A stretch of DNA of 64,000 bases from Mesomycoplasma hyorhinis ATCC 17981. GTDB lineage: Bacteria > Bacillota_I > Bacilli_A > Mycoplasmatales > Metamycoplasmataceae. The notes beneath the pieces were generated by a model. It worked only from the letters and a program-made list of their open reading frames with translations. It had not been told where the DNA came from and searched no databases. Both the position numbers and the translations under genes were made by a program. Positions 36,224 to 48,486 of the stretch are shown here, one piece after another. Location of the stretch: contig NZ_KB911486.1 of assembly GCF_000383515.1 (NCBI RefSeq), positions 17,483 to 81,482 on the forward strand, given 5' to 3'. Every line of letters begins with the position of its first letter. The stretch's first letter is position 1.

Positions 36224-37691
36224 AATCATCTTCAATTATCTTTTTAACTTGGTCTATTTTTGCTCTTTTTTCTTCAAAAGAAAGGTTTTGCGCTTTGAAA
36301 TCCTGTGTCATTTTAATAAAAGCAGGATGATAACCAATACCTAAAGGTTTTTCAAAAACTTTATTTAATCTAATTCAACTATCTCTTAATCTTGTATAAA
36401 CAATTTTATTTGGATTATTTTTGTAGTTTTTGAGTAAATATAAATGAGTAATTAAAACAATAATACCTGTGCTGTTTATAACTTTTTTAAATGTTCTATT
36501 TCAGTTAACAGGAATATAGAAAATACCAATAACTACCAAACAAAATGAAGGAGCAAAAGTTGAAACTTCAAGTTTACCAATTAATTTAATAGCATCTTCG
36601 CTAGGGAATTTTGGTACTTGAATAAATGCATTAATAAACAAAGGAGTAAAGATAAATAAGATTCTAATTAGTAAGTTAATAAATGTAAATATCGAATTCC
36701 AAATATAATAAGCAACTAATTTGCTATGATCACCTTTGTTTTTGATGGTGTTAATATAAATTCCTAATAGAATAACAAGCAGAATTATAGATAAAATGGA
36801 AATATAAATAACATAATTTTCTACTCTATAGTTTTGAAATCCACCCATAATTGTTCAAAATAAAAACCAAAACAATGAAACAAATAAGATAGCTAAAGTT
36901 TTGTAAATTGATCTTGACAAAAATGACATTTTATCTCAAAGGTTGTCACCACTATCTTGTTTTGTTGAAGGATTTTTTTCAGATTTTTCTAAATTAGCAA
37001 TAATATCACTATTTAAAATTTTAAAGTTTGAACTTCAAGCTACTAATTTTTCTTTATAGTCTTTTTTAGAATCAACGTCTTCTAGATGTTCGATAGAATT
37101 GATTTTAGACATTTCTGATAAAAATTCTTGCTCTTCTTTTGATAAATTAATATCGTTTTGAATTTCTGTTTTTTTCTTTTTAGTTTTTGAAAATATTTTA
37201 GCTAATCAATTTTCTTTTTTAGCTTCTGCTTTTGCTTCTTTTTCTGAAGTTGGATGATTTTCAAATTCTAAATGAGTATGTGTTTGTGGAAAGGAATTAT
37301 GGGTATGAGTTGGTTGAGACTCGTTGTGTTTTTGCTCATGTGCATCTAAGGTTTTTTGATGTTCATCTCATTCAATTTCTTTTGTTATTTGAGCTTCTAA
37401 TTCATTATTGAATCATTTTTCTCTTTCTTCATCAGAAATTTGGGGTATGTTATTTGGTTGTTCAATTAAAATATCTTCATCTTGTTGTTCTGTGTAATCT
37501 TCTTTTTCATCATTTTCTAATAAAAAATCAAGATTTTGTCTGTATAAATCATTAGTTGGTCTTTGTTGATAATCTTGAGAGTCATCATCGAGCTTGATAT
37601 CATCGAAGTTTTCTTTTACTGGAGTTGATTCATCTTTTAATTGTTCATCATCTCGCGAGTTTTTCTTTTTATTTATAAATTTAAATTTCAT
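36216..37691 (-). CDS. hypothetical membrane protein with acidic, His-rich N-terminal region
   Basis: A 491-residue protein of unknown function. Residues 1-130 are highly acidic and Gln/Asn-rich. A His cluster follows (HEQKHNESQPTHTHNSFPQTHTH). A Lys-rich stretch precedes three or four membrane helices between about 255 and 400, and a basic tail closes the protein. No signal peptide is visible at the N-terminus, so the N-terminal half is probably cytoplasmic. The general plan, hydrophilic half plus helical membrane block, resembles the unknown gene at 15079-15993. Confidence 0.75.
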
Positions 37692-37738
37692 ATCTTTTAA
37701 TTTTATATTATTTTTTGCAAAATAAAATTATTTAATTA

Positions 37739-40700
37739 CTAATGATTATCATCATGACCATTTCTAATTTGATGGATTATTCTATCTTTAATTCTTGGAT
37801 ATACATGACGCTCAAAACGATCTGCAGAACCTGATCAATACACCATAGGAACTAAATCATCTTTTAGATAATTGGTGTTATTTCTTCAACTTTTAAATAA
37901 TCAACCACCTGTTGGTGTATATTTTCCATAAAATGCTTTAATTAAATTTTTAATATCATTATCATGTGAAGACGTTAGATATTTATAAACTTCAGCTATA
38001 CCTGTTTTTGCATTTAAATCTTCTTTTCAAAATCCATTTACTTGCACAATTGAAGATGCATCTCTAAACAATTCTTCTCAAACAGTTAATAATAAAATAG
38101 CTGTTAGTCGGTAAATCATTCTACCTTCTGGATAACGTCGGTAGTTATCTTTTCTAATTTGCTGTCCAACGTGTCTGAGTTTGAAATCATCATAAATATA
38201 TTTAACAAATATTCCAATTTTATTAAGATTTATTTTTGTTCCGCTACCAAAATCTCCTGGAGGTAATTGACCTGTTCAAGAAATAGCTTGGTGTTTTGGA
38301 TTTAAAGTATTAAAGTGATTTAAAATTGGCGAAATATTTTCTTTTTTAGTGTTATTTTGATTGTTTCAATCAGAAGCTGTTATAAAAATTAAATCTAAGA
38401 AATTAACTAATGTTTGAATTTTAATTTTTGGGTTTTTAGGATCTGGATGGTGCGGATTTTCAATTGCATCAATTAAAGAGAATATTTTTTCTGTGCTTAA
38501 GAAGTTTTTATCAGCAAAAATTGAAGATAATATTGAAGAAATTTTAGAAATACTAATTTCTTGATTATTTTTTGAAAATTCAACAACTAATTTATCAATT
38601 ATTGAACTAACTAGTTTGATATCTCTTGCTGCATGAGCTATATTTTTAACAAAATCTTTGATTTTTTGTTTATCTTCGCTTCTTGTTAATTGAGTAAGTT
38701 TTAATTGATCTTTTATAAGATTTACAAAAACATTTCCAACTTGATCATAATCTGAAATTTTAGCTAATAAATCATATAAATAGTCTTTAAAAAGTTGCTT
38801 ATGTTTTCTTATAAGTATAGGAATTAATTCTTGAACAGATTTTAAAGAAGAAATTTCTTGATTAGTTAAATTCATTGATCTTACTAATGAATCAACAAAT
38901 TTGGCTGTTCTATCTCAAGAAATAATATCTTTAATTATTGGTCTAATTTGAGTCTGAGATAGTGTATTTTTTGTATATTTGTTTTTATCTAAGAAACTTA
39001 AATCTAGTTTTGCAATTTGTTGATCTACAAACTCAGATTTTAGTAATTTGTTAACTAAAGAAACTAAATTATTTTTCTGCTGAGTTGAACTTGTTTGATT
39101 AATAATTAATAAAAGTTCCTTCAAGAAATGAAGCATTTCTTGTGAAGTAAAACTAATTTTTGCATCTGGTTTATTAGAAAGTTTTGTGATTACTAAATCA
39201 AAAATTTTATCTAAAACAATATCAAAAGAACTTTTGTTAGAAAGAGCAGAATTAACATCTATAAATTTATGTTTTCCAGAAATTAATTCTTTAATAGTAT
39301 AAATTAAAAAATCTGTTTCTGTTGGGCTAATTTGAACTTTTAGTTCTACTTCAAAGACTTTTCTAAATAGATTTCTAACTTCATTTGTATCAATATTTTC
39401 TTCAATTAATTGTTTTACTATCTTTTTTAGATCTTCTTTTTTGTTGGTTAAAAACTTCACAAATAAAGAAGAAAATGATTGGCCAGTTGGATGATCTGCT
39501 TCATTTTGTAAATCTTGTTTGTTATTTTTAAGGTAATCAAAAACTAATTTAATAACATCATTTATTCTATTAGAATCAATTAATTTATCAACTAAAGTAT
39601 AAAGTTCTTTACTTAATAATGAATTATATTTTTGCGAAAAACTAGAAATTGATTGTTTAAGTTGGTTTTTGGCAATATCGCTTTTTAATAATTTTCTAAC
39701 TACACTTGCTAATTTTTCATAATTACTAGATTTGAACTCATTATTGTCAACAATTTGTGCAAAATCAAGAATTAAATTAATAATATCTGAGGTTTTAAAA
39801 TCTACTTTAAAATCTTTTTTATTATCTAAATAAGCAATTAAAAACTTATGAATTTCATCTAAAATTAAATTTACAGTTTTTAACGGTCTGTAGCTACTAT
39901 CATTTTTATGGACTTCATTATCAACATCTTTTTGTAGTAAAGCTCTAATTACATCTAGTATTGTTTGAACATTATCATCACTAAAATCAATACCTAAAGA
40001 TTTAAAGTTTTTGTGAATAATTGAATTAATTAGTGAATGAATATAAGGTTGTTTAATATTTTCTAAAGTAAACTCTTTGAATGCTTTTTTAATTTCATCT
40101 TTTTTAGTTGTTAAAAATTGTTTTAGTAAGTTAGTTATACTAAAATTATTGTCATCCACATTAAATGTGGAAGCATATTTTATAAATAAATCTACAAAAC
40201 TTTTAAAAGAAGCTGATGAAATAACTGTATCGTAAAGATTATTAAAAATACCTTGTGATTCTTCTACTGTTTTTCCTTCAACATGAAAGTTAATATATTT
40301 AAAAATTAACTTTTTAACTAAATCAGATCTTAAAACTTCATTACCTAAACTAAAAAGTTTGTCAATGGTCAAATCAGGATTGTGAGAATCTTTTGATATA
40401 AAGCTAATTTCTCTTAATAAATTAACAACATTTTCTTCGGGGAATAATTTTGAAATTGAAAAATACTTGTCAAAATTGTCGAAGTTTTTTTCATTACTTT
40501 TTAAATATGTAATAATTGCAGTTCAAAATTGATCAAGAGTTGATTGAATTACTGAAGGAATTTTTTTGTTTTCGTGTGGAAAACGTTTAAGTAAAGCTTC
40601 AAATAAAGCAATTAAAGTACGTTGTGAACTATCACTTAAAGTTATGTATTCATTAGATGAAATTATCTTTTTTAAAATTGAGCTAAATTTTTGATTTTGA

Positions 40701-43255
40701 ATATTTTCATTAATAAAATTATAAATAATTCTTTCAATGAACTCTCTTCTTCTTTTGATTCAAGTTCCTAAAAATTGCTTAGCAGTAGTTAAATTATCAT
40801 AATCTTTTTTATGATTAATAAAAAAGTCATCTAAAATTAATTCAACAGTATCTTGGATACTATTATTTTTAGATAAATAGGACAAAGAAAGCGAAATTAG
40901 TTCTTTTAGATTTTCATCTTTGATATCTGCAAAATTATAAATAGCTTTTTTTGTTTGATCATTTGTTAGAAAATCATAAAGTGGTAAAAGAGCTTCTTTT
41001 ATTATATTTAATTGTGAAACATTTATGTTTAAATTATGTAAATCATTTAATAAAGTTGTAAAAGTTTCTTCAGTTACTAAAGAACTTGCAACTTTTTTTG
41101 ATCTTTCAATAATTTTGTCTATAACTTTAAAGTTATATAGTTCTTCTTTTGTTGCTGAATTAAGTACAGAAATTATTTCTGAAGTAAATTTTTCTTGAAC
41201 TACTGAAAATAATTTAGTATTAAGAATTTGATCACTAAACTGGTGAACTGTTGAAACAATTTGTTCTAATGTACTTTGGTCAATTTCAACATTTAATGCT
41301 ACAGAAATTCACTTAATAATTGATGAAATAACTACATCATTTTTTAACATTTCTCCAGAAAAATTTACAAAAAATTGTTTAAGTTTTTTAATATTTTCTT
41401 CTTTGGATAAAAAAATTTGAAAAATATCAGAAAGTTGATTAATTTTTAAATATTCATCTTTGTGATCTATAAGTTCGTCCACTATTTGCTTAAAGAATTC
41501 ATAAAAAGACTGAAAGCCAAGAATAGCGTTGACAGTTTTAGTATCCAATTGACTTTGTAAATTAAATTTCGAAAAAACAAAGTTAATAATATGTTTGTTA
41601 ATAAATAATAAATCCAAAACTACTGACTTAAATTGTTCTTTATTTTCAGTTATTAATTTTGAATTTAAAATAGATTGCAAAAAAGCAATTAAATCTTTGT
41701 CATTTAATCCTTTATTTTTTACGTAATTTATCAAACTTTCAAAAGTTTGTTTTTCATTAGCTTGCAAAACGTAAGATTCAAAAGAAGCTATGAAATTTGA
41801 AACTAATTTAGTTGATAATACTTCTTGTAAAAAACTTGGAAAATTTTTATCCTTAAAGAAACTTTTAATATTTTCTTTAATTTCAGAATTTAAATCTGAA
41901 CCATCTACTACTTTATTAAGAACTGATGTATTAGTAACTAAATAAGCATATAAAATTGATTTTCAAGCTTGTGTTGCTGTTTTATTCGCTTTAAAAAATT
42001 CAATTTCTGAAAGCTTATTTAATTCTGTAGCTTGCTTTGTTCAATTATTTATGGTTTTGTTTCTAACTAGCTTTTTAATTATTTGTTCATTGGTTAATTT
42101 AAAGTCGATTTGTTGTTTGTATGAATTATTATCTTGTGTTAAATAATTTTCATTTCAATATGGAATTAAACTAAAAAGTTGGCTTTTTTGGTTTTGTTTT
42201 AAAGATAACTTAAGAAAAATTTCTTGCGCCATCTTTTTATAACCAAATGTAGAGGGATGGATATCTAAATCATTTTTTAATCACTCTTTTTTATTAGCTT
42301 CTCAAAGTTGTTTATCATAAACATTTATGTAATTAACTTTTGTTTGAGCAGCAACTTCTTTAATTGTTTCGTTTAATTTTTTAATTATTTGAATGATGTA
42401 ATCTTTATCTAGATTTAAGCTATTTTCCAACATAGAACTAAATAAAGAAGCAACTGTAGTTAAATTTTCAGAATAACCGATTAAATTTATATTAGTCTTA
42501 GGATTGATTTTTTTAATTAATAATATTAATTTAGCTAAGTTTTTACGAACTTGTTCTAATTTATCATTTTGTGATTGTTTAAATTGATTAATTAGTTGTT
42601 GTTTTAATAGAGTGTGTTTTTCGTTATTAATTTGACTTAAAAGTTCATAATCTAAAGAAAGAATTAAATCATTAGCTCCTAAAGACAAAGTAATCAAATT
42701 AGAATCTTTTACTTTTTGAATTAATTTAGGATAACTTGTGCTTTCAAAATCATTGAAGACACTTTTTATTACATCTGCGAAATGATTATTAGTTTGTTTG
42801 TCAAGTTCTAAAGTAAATTTGAGAATTTCTTTGTTTTGATTTGCTTCATTTTTTCTACTTGGTTCTAAAAGATAAAGTCAATTTCTAATAGTACTTCCTG
42901 AAAGGGCTAAGTTATCAAAAGAAACTAAAGCATCTTTTTTAACCATTTGAATGTAGTTAGCTAAATATGCTGGATAAGAAAGCCCTCTTACATGATTATC
43001 TTTGAAATTTCCTCTTATATCATTTCCTGATTCAAGATTAAAACCAGCAGTTATTGAATCACCAATTGCTAAATAGTTTACTTTATCTATTAATTGGTTC
43101 TGATTTTTAGAAACGCTATTGTTAAGATTGGTTTTTGTAGCTTCTTTTTTAGCAAGTGTAGGGGCTGAATAAATTGCTATCGAGGTTATTGTAACTCCAG
43201 TTGCAGCAGCTAATGAACCAGCTAAAATTTTGAGTTTTATCGCTTTCCTTAACAT
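37739..43255 (-). CDS. giant SGNH/GDSL hydrolase with helical repeats
   Basis: A single frame of 1,838 residues. A signal peptide or anchor (residues 5-31) lacks a lipobox. The hydrolase domain (about 58-350) has the nucleophile motif AIGDSITAG with Ser67, block III LSLGANDL, and DIHPS with His333. About 1,400 helix-rich residues follow. They include at least three related units of about 215 residues, starting near 40775, 40140 and 39490, each with a K/R-rich start and an ENI motif. AAAGGAGA precedes the ATG. It is likely a secreted lipase or esterase; the substrate is unknown. Confidence 0.88.
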
Positions 43256-43555
43256 TTTTTCTCCTTTACTTGGAATACTACTTTAAATAAAAAACAAAAA
43301 AATAAATTACTTTATTTTTTAAAATTTATTTTCATTGTATTATCTTTCTTTGTTTATAAAAAAGTATTTAAAGTGTCATTAATTCACTAATTATTAATGT
43401 TTAATTATTAGTTATTGAATTAACTAGTATTGAAATAAGTAAGAATATTATAACACTTTGTGGATTTTTTCTTCTTTTTCTATATATTGTAGATGCTCCA
43501 AAGAGTAAAATTAGGTCATTTTTAAGAACGTAAATTGAAAAATCCAAAAAATTTT
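43256..43555. other. intergenic region upstream of the GDSL gene
   Basis: About 300 AT-rich bases between divergent units with no convincing gene. It probably carries the GDSL gene promoter on the minus strand (TACAAT-like boxes near 43335). I see no other ordered structure. Confidence 0.4.
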
Positions 43556-43583
43556 TTGCAATTTTATTTTTTCGTTATATAAT
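43556..43583 (+). promoter_or_regulatory. near-consensus promoter of a short transcript or rsmE leader
   Basis: TTGCAA (43556-43561) and a perfect TATAAT (43578-43583) separated by 16 bases. It is the best promoter match in the window. It lies about 180 bases before rsmE, with a terminator-like hairpin in between. Confidence 0.65.
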
Positions 43584-43684
43584 ATTCAAGATTTCATTTA
43601 GATAAAAATGAGATTAAATAAATATATTTTATTTTAATATATAAATTTAATATTGATAAGAAATTATCCTTTCACATAATAATT

Positions 43685-43721
43685 AAAAAAACTGGTGCGC
43701 TGGTTTTTTTTTTTTTTTTTT
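43685..43721 (+). terminator. hairpin with U18 tail upstream of rsmE
   Basis: AAAAAAACTGG pairs with CTGGTTTTTTT (11 bp, two G-U pairs) around the loop TGCG. Eighteen T residues follow from 43704. This is a typical terminator or attenuator shape. It ends about 40 bases before the rsmE ATG and about 130 bases after the promoter at 43578. Confidence 0.65.
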
Positions 43722-43760
43722 ACTAAATGCAAGATAATTTTAAAATAATAAAGGAACAAT

Positions 43761-44438
43761 ATGCATAGATTTTTTGTATTTGAAAAAATAAATAATTATT
43801 TTATTTTAGATAAAAGAGTTTTACAACATCTAAAAGTAATAAAATCAAGAAATGATAAATTTATTTGTGTTTATCAAGAAAAATTTTATTTAACTAAATT
43901 TGTTTTTCCAAACAAAGCTGAAATAATTGAAGAACTCAATTTAAATCATGAATTTAAAAAACAGCCAATGCTTGCAATTGCAATATTAAAAACAAAAGCT
44001 TTTGAATTTATTTTACAAAAAGCGGTCGAACTAGGAGTAGCTAAAATAATTCCTTTTTATAGTAAAAACGTTGAACAAAAACTTGGAAATGATATCGATA
44101 AAAAAGTACAAAGATGGCAAGAAATGGTTCTTCATGCAGCTCAACAATCTTTTAGAAATATTATCCCAAAAGTTGAAAAACCTATTAAATTTCACGAAGT
44201 TTTAAATATTGAAAAAAACTTTAAATTTATAGCACATGAGAAAGAAAATGAAGAAAATTCACAACTTCTATTTGATTCTGATTCATTATTTTTAATAGGT
44301 CCTGAAGGTGGTTTTACAGAGGATGAAATTGCAAAAGCAAAGGCTAAAAATTTTAAAGTCATTTCTTTAGGAAAAAGAATTTTAAGATCTGAAACAGCTG
44401 CTATGTTTTGTTTGGCAAGACTTAAAGAAAATTCATAA
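43761..44438 (+). CDS. rsmE: 16S rRNA m3U1498 methyltransferase
   Basis: A 225-residue SPOUT-family enzyme with ILRSETAAM and IGPEGGFTEDE near the C-terminus, both diagnostic for RsmE. The N-terminal MHRFFV is typical too. AAAGGAAC precedes the ATG. A terminator follows immediately, and a hairpin with a U18 tail lies in the upstream leader, so its expression may be attenuated. Confidence 0.94.
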   Translation: MHRFFVFEKINNYFILDKRVLQHLKVIKSRNDKFICVYQEKFYLTKFVFPNKAEIIEELNLNHEFKKQPMLAIAILKTKAFEFILQKAVELGVAKIIPFYSKNVEQKLGNDIDKKVQRWQEMVLHAAQQSFRNIIPKVEKPIKFHEVLNIEKNFKFIAHEKENEENSQLLFDSDSLFLIGPEGGFTEDEIAKAKAKNFKVISLGKRILRSETAAMFCLARLKENS

Positions 44439-44443
44439 AATGC

Positions 44444-44473
44444 TGTCAAGTAAAAATGCTTGACACTTTTTTT
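44444..44473 (+). terminator. rsmE terminator overlapping the next promoter
   Basis: TGTCAAG pairs with CTTGACA (7 bp) and is followed by seven T. The right arm also forms the -35 box of the rpsP promoter. Confidence 0.75.
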
Positions 44474-44490
44474 AAAAATTAATGTATAAT
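44460..44490 (+). promoter_or_regulatory. promoter of the rpsP-trmD-rplS operon
   Basis: TTGACA (44460-44465) and TATAAT (44485-44490), both perfect consensus, with a 19-base spacer. It lies 58 bases before the rpsP ATG. Confidence 0.75.
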
Positions 44491-44547
44491 TTAAAAACAT
44501 TTATAAAACTTATTAATTAAAAAATAAAATTCACCAGAAAGGTACAA

Positions 44548-44820
44548 ATGGTAAAAATCAGATTAAAAAGAATGGGATCAAAATTTAATCCTGTATACAA
44601 AATTGTTATAGCTGACGCAAGAGCTGCAAGAGATGGAAGATTTATTGAAGCAGTTGGTCACTATAATCCAAAAACTAAAGAAACAAAATTAAATAAAGAA
44701 GTGATTTTAAATTGATTAAGTTTAGGTGCAGTACCTACAGAAACAGTAAAAACTTTACTTAAAAAAGAAGAAATTTTAACTCTTTTTACTAAGCAAAAAT
44801 CACAAGCTAAAGCAAAATAA
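44548..44820 (+). CDS. rpsP: 30S ribosomal protein S16
   Basis: A 90-residue ribosomal protein with the start [20 protein letters not shown] and VGHYNP. AGAAAGG precedes the ATG. It heads the conserved rpsP-trmD-rplS operon. One internal TGA is Trp (ILNWLSLGA). It has a consensus promoter of its own. Confidence 0.98.
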
Positions 44821-44825
44821 AAATT

Positions 44826-45506
44826 GTGAAAATTAATTTTTTAACTCTATTTCCAAAATATTTTGAACCTTTTAAAAATGAATCTATTATTGCAAAAGCA
44901 ATTGAAAAAAAAATAATCGAAATAAATATTGTGGATATCAGAGATTTTAGTAAAAATAAGCACTTAAAAGTAGATGATCAAATTTACGGTGGCGGACCTG
45001 GTATGTTGATGCAAATTGAGCCAATTGACTTAGCATTACAAACAGTTTCTGGCTTTAAAATAGCAATGTCACCTCAAGGTCAAAAATTCACACAAAAACT
45101 TGCTTATCAACTATCTAAAGAAAAAGAAATTACAATAATTTCAGGGCGATATGAAGGTTTTGACGAAAGAATAATTGATCATTTAGTAGATTTAGAACTT
45201 TCTATTGGAGACTATGTCTTAACAGGTGGAGAACTTCCTGCAATGGTAGTAGCTGATGCAGTTGCTCGTTTAGTTGAAGGTGTTATAAATCAAGAATCAT
45301 TAGAAAATGAATCATTTAGTAATGATATGCTTGATTTTCCACAATACACAAGACCTAGAGACTACAAAGGTATGAAAGTTCCTGAAGTTCTTTTTTCAGG
45401 AAATCACAAACAAATAAAAGCGTGAAAAGAAGAAAAAAGACTTGAAAAAACAAGAAAAAATAGACCCGATTTATTAAAAAAGGACAAGGATGATTATGAA
45501 AAATAA
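44826..45506 (+). CDS. trmD: tRNA (guanine-N1-)-methyltransferase
   Basis: A 226-residue SPOUT enzyme that makes m1G37 in tRNAs. It contains [21 protein letters not shown] and [13 protein letters not shown]. The start is GTG at 44826, five bases after rpsP; no ATG is available in frame upstream of the conserved KINFLTLFP. The 3' end overlaps the rplS start by about 11 bases. Confidence 0.97.
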
Positions 45507-45858
45507 TTTATTACAAATTGTTGAAAATTCACAAATAAAAAAAGAAACTCCTGTTTATAACGTAGGAGATAATGTTAAGGTTTATGTAAAAATTAAAGAG
45601 GGAAATAAACAAAGAATTCAGATTTTTGAAGGTCTAGTTATATCTAAAAAAGGATCTGGATTAAAAGAAAGATTTGTTGTTCGTAAAGTTTCTTACGGAA
45701 TTGGTATTGAAAGAAGTTTTCCTTTACATTCTCCTTTAATTGAAAAATTAGAAGTTGTTCGTTCAAACAAAGTAAGAAGAGCAAAACTCTACTTTATGCG
45801 TGATAGAAAAGGAAAATCAGCACGTTTAAAAGAAATTAAAAAAACAGCAGAAAAATAA
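45496..45858 (+). CDS. rplS: 50S ribosomal protein L19
   Basis: A 120-residue ribosomal protein with [25 protein letters not shown] and [15 protein letters not shown]. Two in-frame ATGs are near (45490, 45496). I chose the second because AAGGA lies at good spacing and it gives the normal [10 protein letters not shown] start. It overlaps trmD. Confidence 0.97.
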   Translation: MKNNLLQIVENSQIKKETPVYNVGDNVKVYVKIKEGNKQRIQIFEGLVISKKGSGLKERFVVRKVSYGIGIERSFPLHSPLIEKLEVVRSNKVRRAKLYFMRDRKGKSARLKEIKKTAEK

Positions 45859-45876
45859 TATTTGGATTTAATCAAA

Positions 45877-47715
45877 ATGAGTAAATTAGTTATTGTTGAG
45901 TCCCCAAATAAAATTAAAACTATTTCCAAATATCTAGGAGAAGGTTACAAAGTAGTAGCTTCAGTTGGTCACGTTGTTAATTTAAAAACTTCAGGAAGTT
46001 ATGGTTTAGGTATTGATATGCAAAACTGAGAACCAGTTTATGAAGTTGAAAGTGATAAAAAGGAAATTGTTAAGAGTTTAAAAGAAGATGTGAAAAATTC
46101 TGATATGGTGATTATAGCAACCGATGCTGATCGTGAAGGTGAAGCAATAGGTCATACTTTAGTTGAAATTTTAAAAATTGAAAATAAATATCAAAGAATT
46201 AAATACAACGAAATTACCGAAGCTGCAATTTTACAATCTTTAAAAAATCCTTTAAAAATCGATGCAAATTTAGTAAATGCACAAAAATCAAGAAGAATGA
46301 TTGATCGAATTATTGGTTTTAGATTATCTAGTTTATTAGCTACTAAAATAAAAAATACTCCAATAACTCCTTCAGCAGGAAGAGTACAATCAGTAGCTCT
46401 TAAATTAGTTATTGATCGTGAAAAAGAAATCAATGATTTTATTCCTTATCACTACTTTACAATTTCAGCTTTTTACAACAAAAACACAGAAATCAAATAT
46501 TACAATCCAGAAAATGAAAATCCTGAATGAGTAGATGTAAAAGACATTGATAAAATCTATAATTCTTTAAAAGGAAAATTAAAAGTTGTAGATAAAACAA
46601 TCAGAAGCAAAAAAGATGCTAAAATAACACCACTTAAACAATCTGCTTTGTTTAAAAAAGCAGCAAATTATGCAGCTAGTTCTGTTTCTTCTTCATTACA
46701 AAGACTTTATGAAGGTTTTGGTGATCAAGGGCTTATTTCATATCCAAGAACCGATTCAACAAGATTAAGTCAAACATTTATCGATTTAGCTAAATCGTAC
46801 ATTAAAGAGCAATTTGGAAAAGAATACGTTTCTGATTCAGTTAAAGGATTTAGTGGTGATCAAGATGCTCACGAAGCAATTAGACCAACAGATTGTTCAC
46901 TAACACCTGAACTTGCAAAAGAAAAATACGACTTAAAAGAAATAGATTTTAAACTTTATCAAATTATTTACAACACAACTATGCAAGCAATTATGTCTGT
47001 TCCTGAAAGACAAATTACACGTTATGAATTTTTAAATCAAGAACACAAATTTTATCTTTCTGGTTCAATAATTACTTTTGATGGTTATTTTAAACTAACC
47101 AAACCTGATAGCGAAAACACAAATTTACCAAATTGACAAATCAATGACGAAATAGAAATTGAAAAATACGAAAAACAAGCTCATCATACAAATCCACCTG
47201 CTCGTTACACTGATGGTTCATTAATTGAAAAACTTGATGAAATCAAAGTAGGAAGACCTTCAACTTTCGCTTCATCTGTGAAGATATTACAAGATCGTTT
47301 ATACGTTGAAAAACAAAATAAATCTCTTGTGCCTACTAATTATGGACAAATTACTTTAGAAAAGCTCTTACAAATTAGTCCTTCTATTATCAACACCAAC
47401 TACACAGCACAAGTTGAAGAAGAACTAGATGAAATTGCTGAAGGAAATTTGGATTACAAAAAATTAATGACTAACTTTTGAGATAATTTCCAAAACGTTG
47501 TGCAAGAATCTATGCAAAATGTAGAAAAAACTGAAATTGAACTTGAAAAAGTTGGTGAAAATTGTCCTGAATGCAATCATGAACTCATCTATCGTAATAA
47601 CAAAAAAACAGGTGCTAGATTTATAGGATGTTCTAATTTCCCTAACTGTAGATTTATTAAACAAGATCCAAATTACAAACCAAAATTTAGACGCTTTTAC
47701 AAAAAGGCTAGCTAG
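45877..47715 (+). CDS. topA: DNA topoisomerase I
   Basis: A 612-residue type IA topoisomerase that relaxes negative supercoils. The TOPRIM domain starts [11 protein letters not shown] and holds DADREGEA. The active-site tyrosine is Tyr289 in [10 protein letters not shown]. One C-terminal four-cysteine zinc finger is present (CPEC...GCSNFPNC), fewer than in most bacteria. Four TGA codons are Trp. It follows rplS by 18 bases and may be read from the rpsP promoter. Confidence 0.97.
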
Positions 47716-47754
47716 TAAAGTTGAATATCAAATTAAATAAAGGAAGAAATAATT

Positions 47755-48486
47755 ATGCCAGACTCAAGTGTGACATTATATGTTGTTCTAGCTTTATTAC
47801 TTGTTTTTATCGTTGTCTTCATTCTCTTTAATTACTTCTCAGATAGAAAGAAAAAAAGAAGGATAATCAAAGAAAAACAAAGAATTAAAGATGAAGAAAC
47901 CAAATTTATTTTAAAAACCAGTGCAAGAGTAAATTTTATCATTGAACAAAATGAGAAATTACTCTCTGAATTTAAAGTGTCTGTTGGTGATTTTAAAATG
48001 AGTCAAATTAATAACTTTGCTAAAAATGCACTTGATTATCTTTATATTCAAGAGCAATTTCAAGATATTTTCATTCGAAATCCTTTTGAAAAAGATGAAA
48101 CTTTTTTAACTAATTTTCAGCAACTAATGAATTTAAAATCAAATTTATGAACTAAAAATCATAAAGAATTAATTAATTACTTTGTTTTATTATCTGATCA
48201 ATATTTAAACAATGATAATACAAAAGAAGAATATATCAAGCAAAATGAAGTATTTGCGCAAACTTATCTTGATTTTATTGAACAAGTAAAATACAAACAA
48301 GAAGAAGTTGATAATCTTTTTAATGTTTTCAAACAAAAAGATGAACTCGAAAGATTAGAATACTTAAGAGCTCAAGAACAACTAAAACCAAAAACCTTCA
48401 TTCACAAAGCGAAAGACTCATTTTGTAAGCTAAAAAAAGTTTTTAAATCTAAAAATAAAAACCAAACACAAGGACAACAAAACTAG
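47755..48486 (+). CDS. hypothetical single-pass membrane protein
   Basis: A 243-residue protein with one N-terminal membrane helix (about 7-29), a strongly basic stop-transfer patch, then a helical, probably coiled-coil cytoplasmic region (30-220) and a Lys-rich tail. AAAGGAAG lies before the ATG. Its TAG abuts the pgsA ATG, so the two are coupled. EzrA-like topology comes to mind, but I see no family motif. Confidence 0.75.

Noticed and set aside
37739..43255. Several separate hypothetical genes in the GDSL region
   Set aside because: The segments are in one frame and joined by TGA codons, and similar repeats run across the supposed borders.
43698..43726. T18 upstream of rsmE as a slippage-controlled promoter spacer like the one at 59001
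   Set aside because: The bases in the -35 position (CGCTGG) do not resemble a -35 box, and a good hairpin precedes the T-run, so a terminator explains it better.
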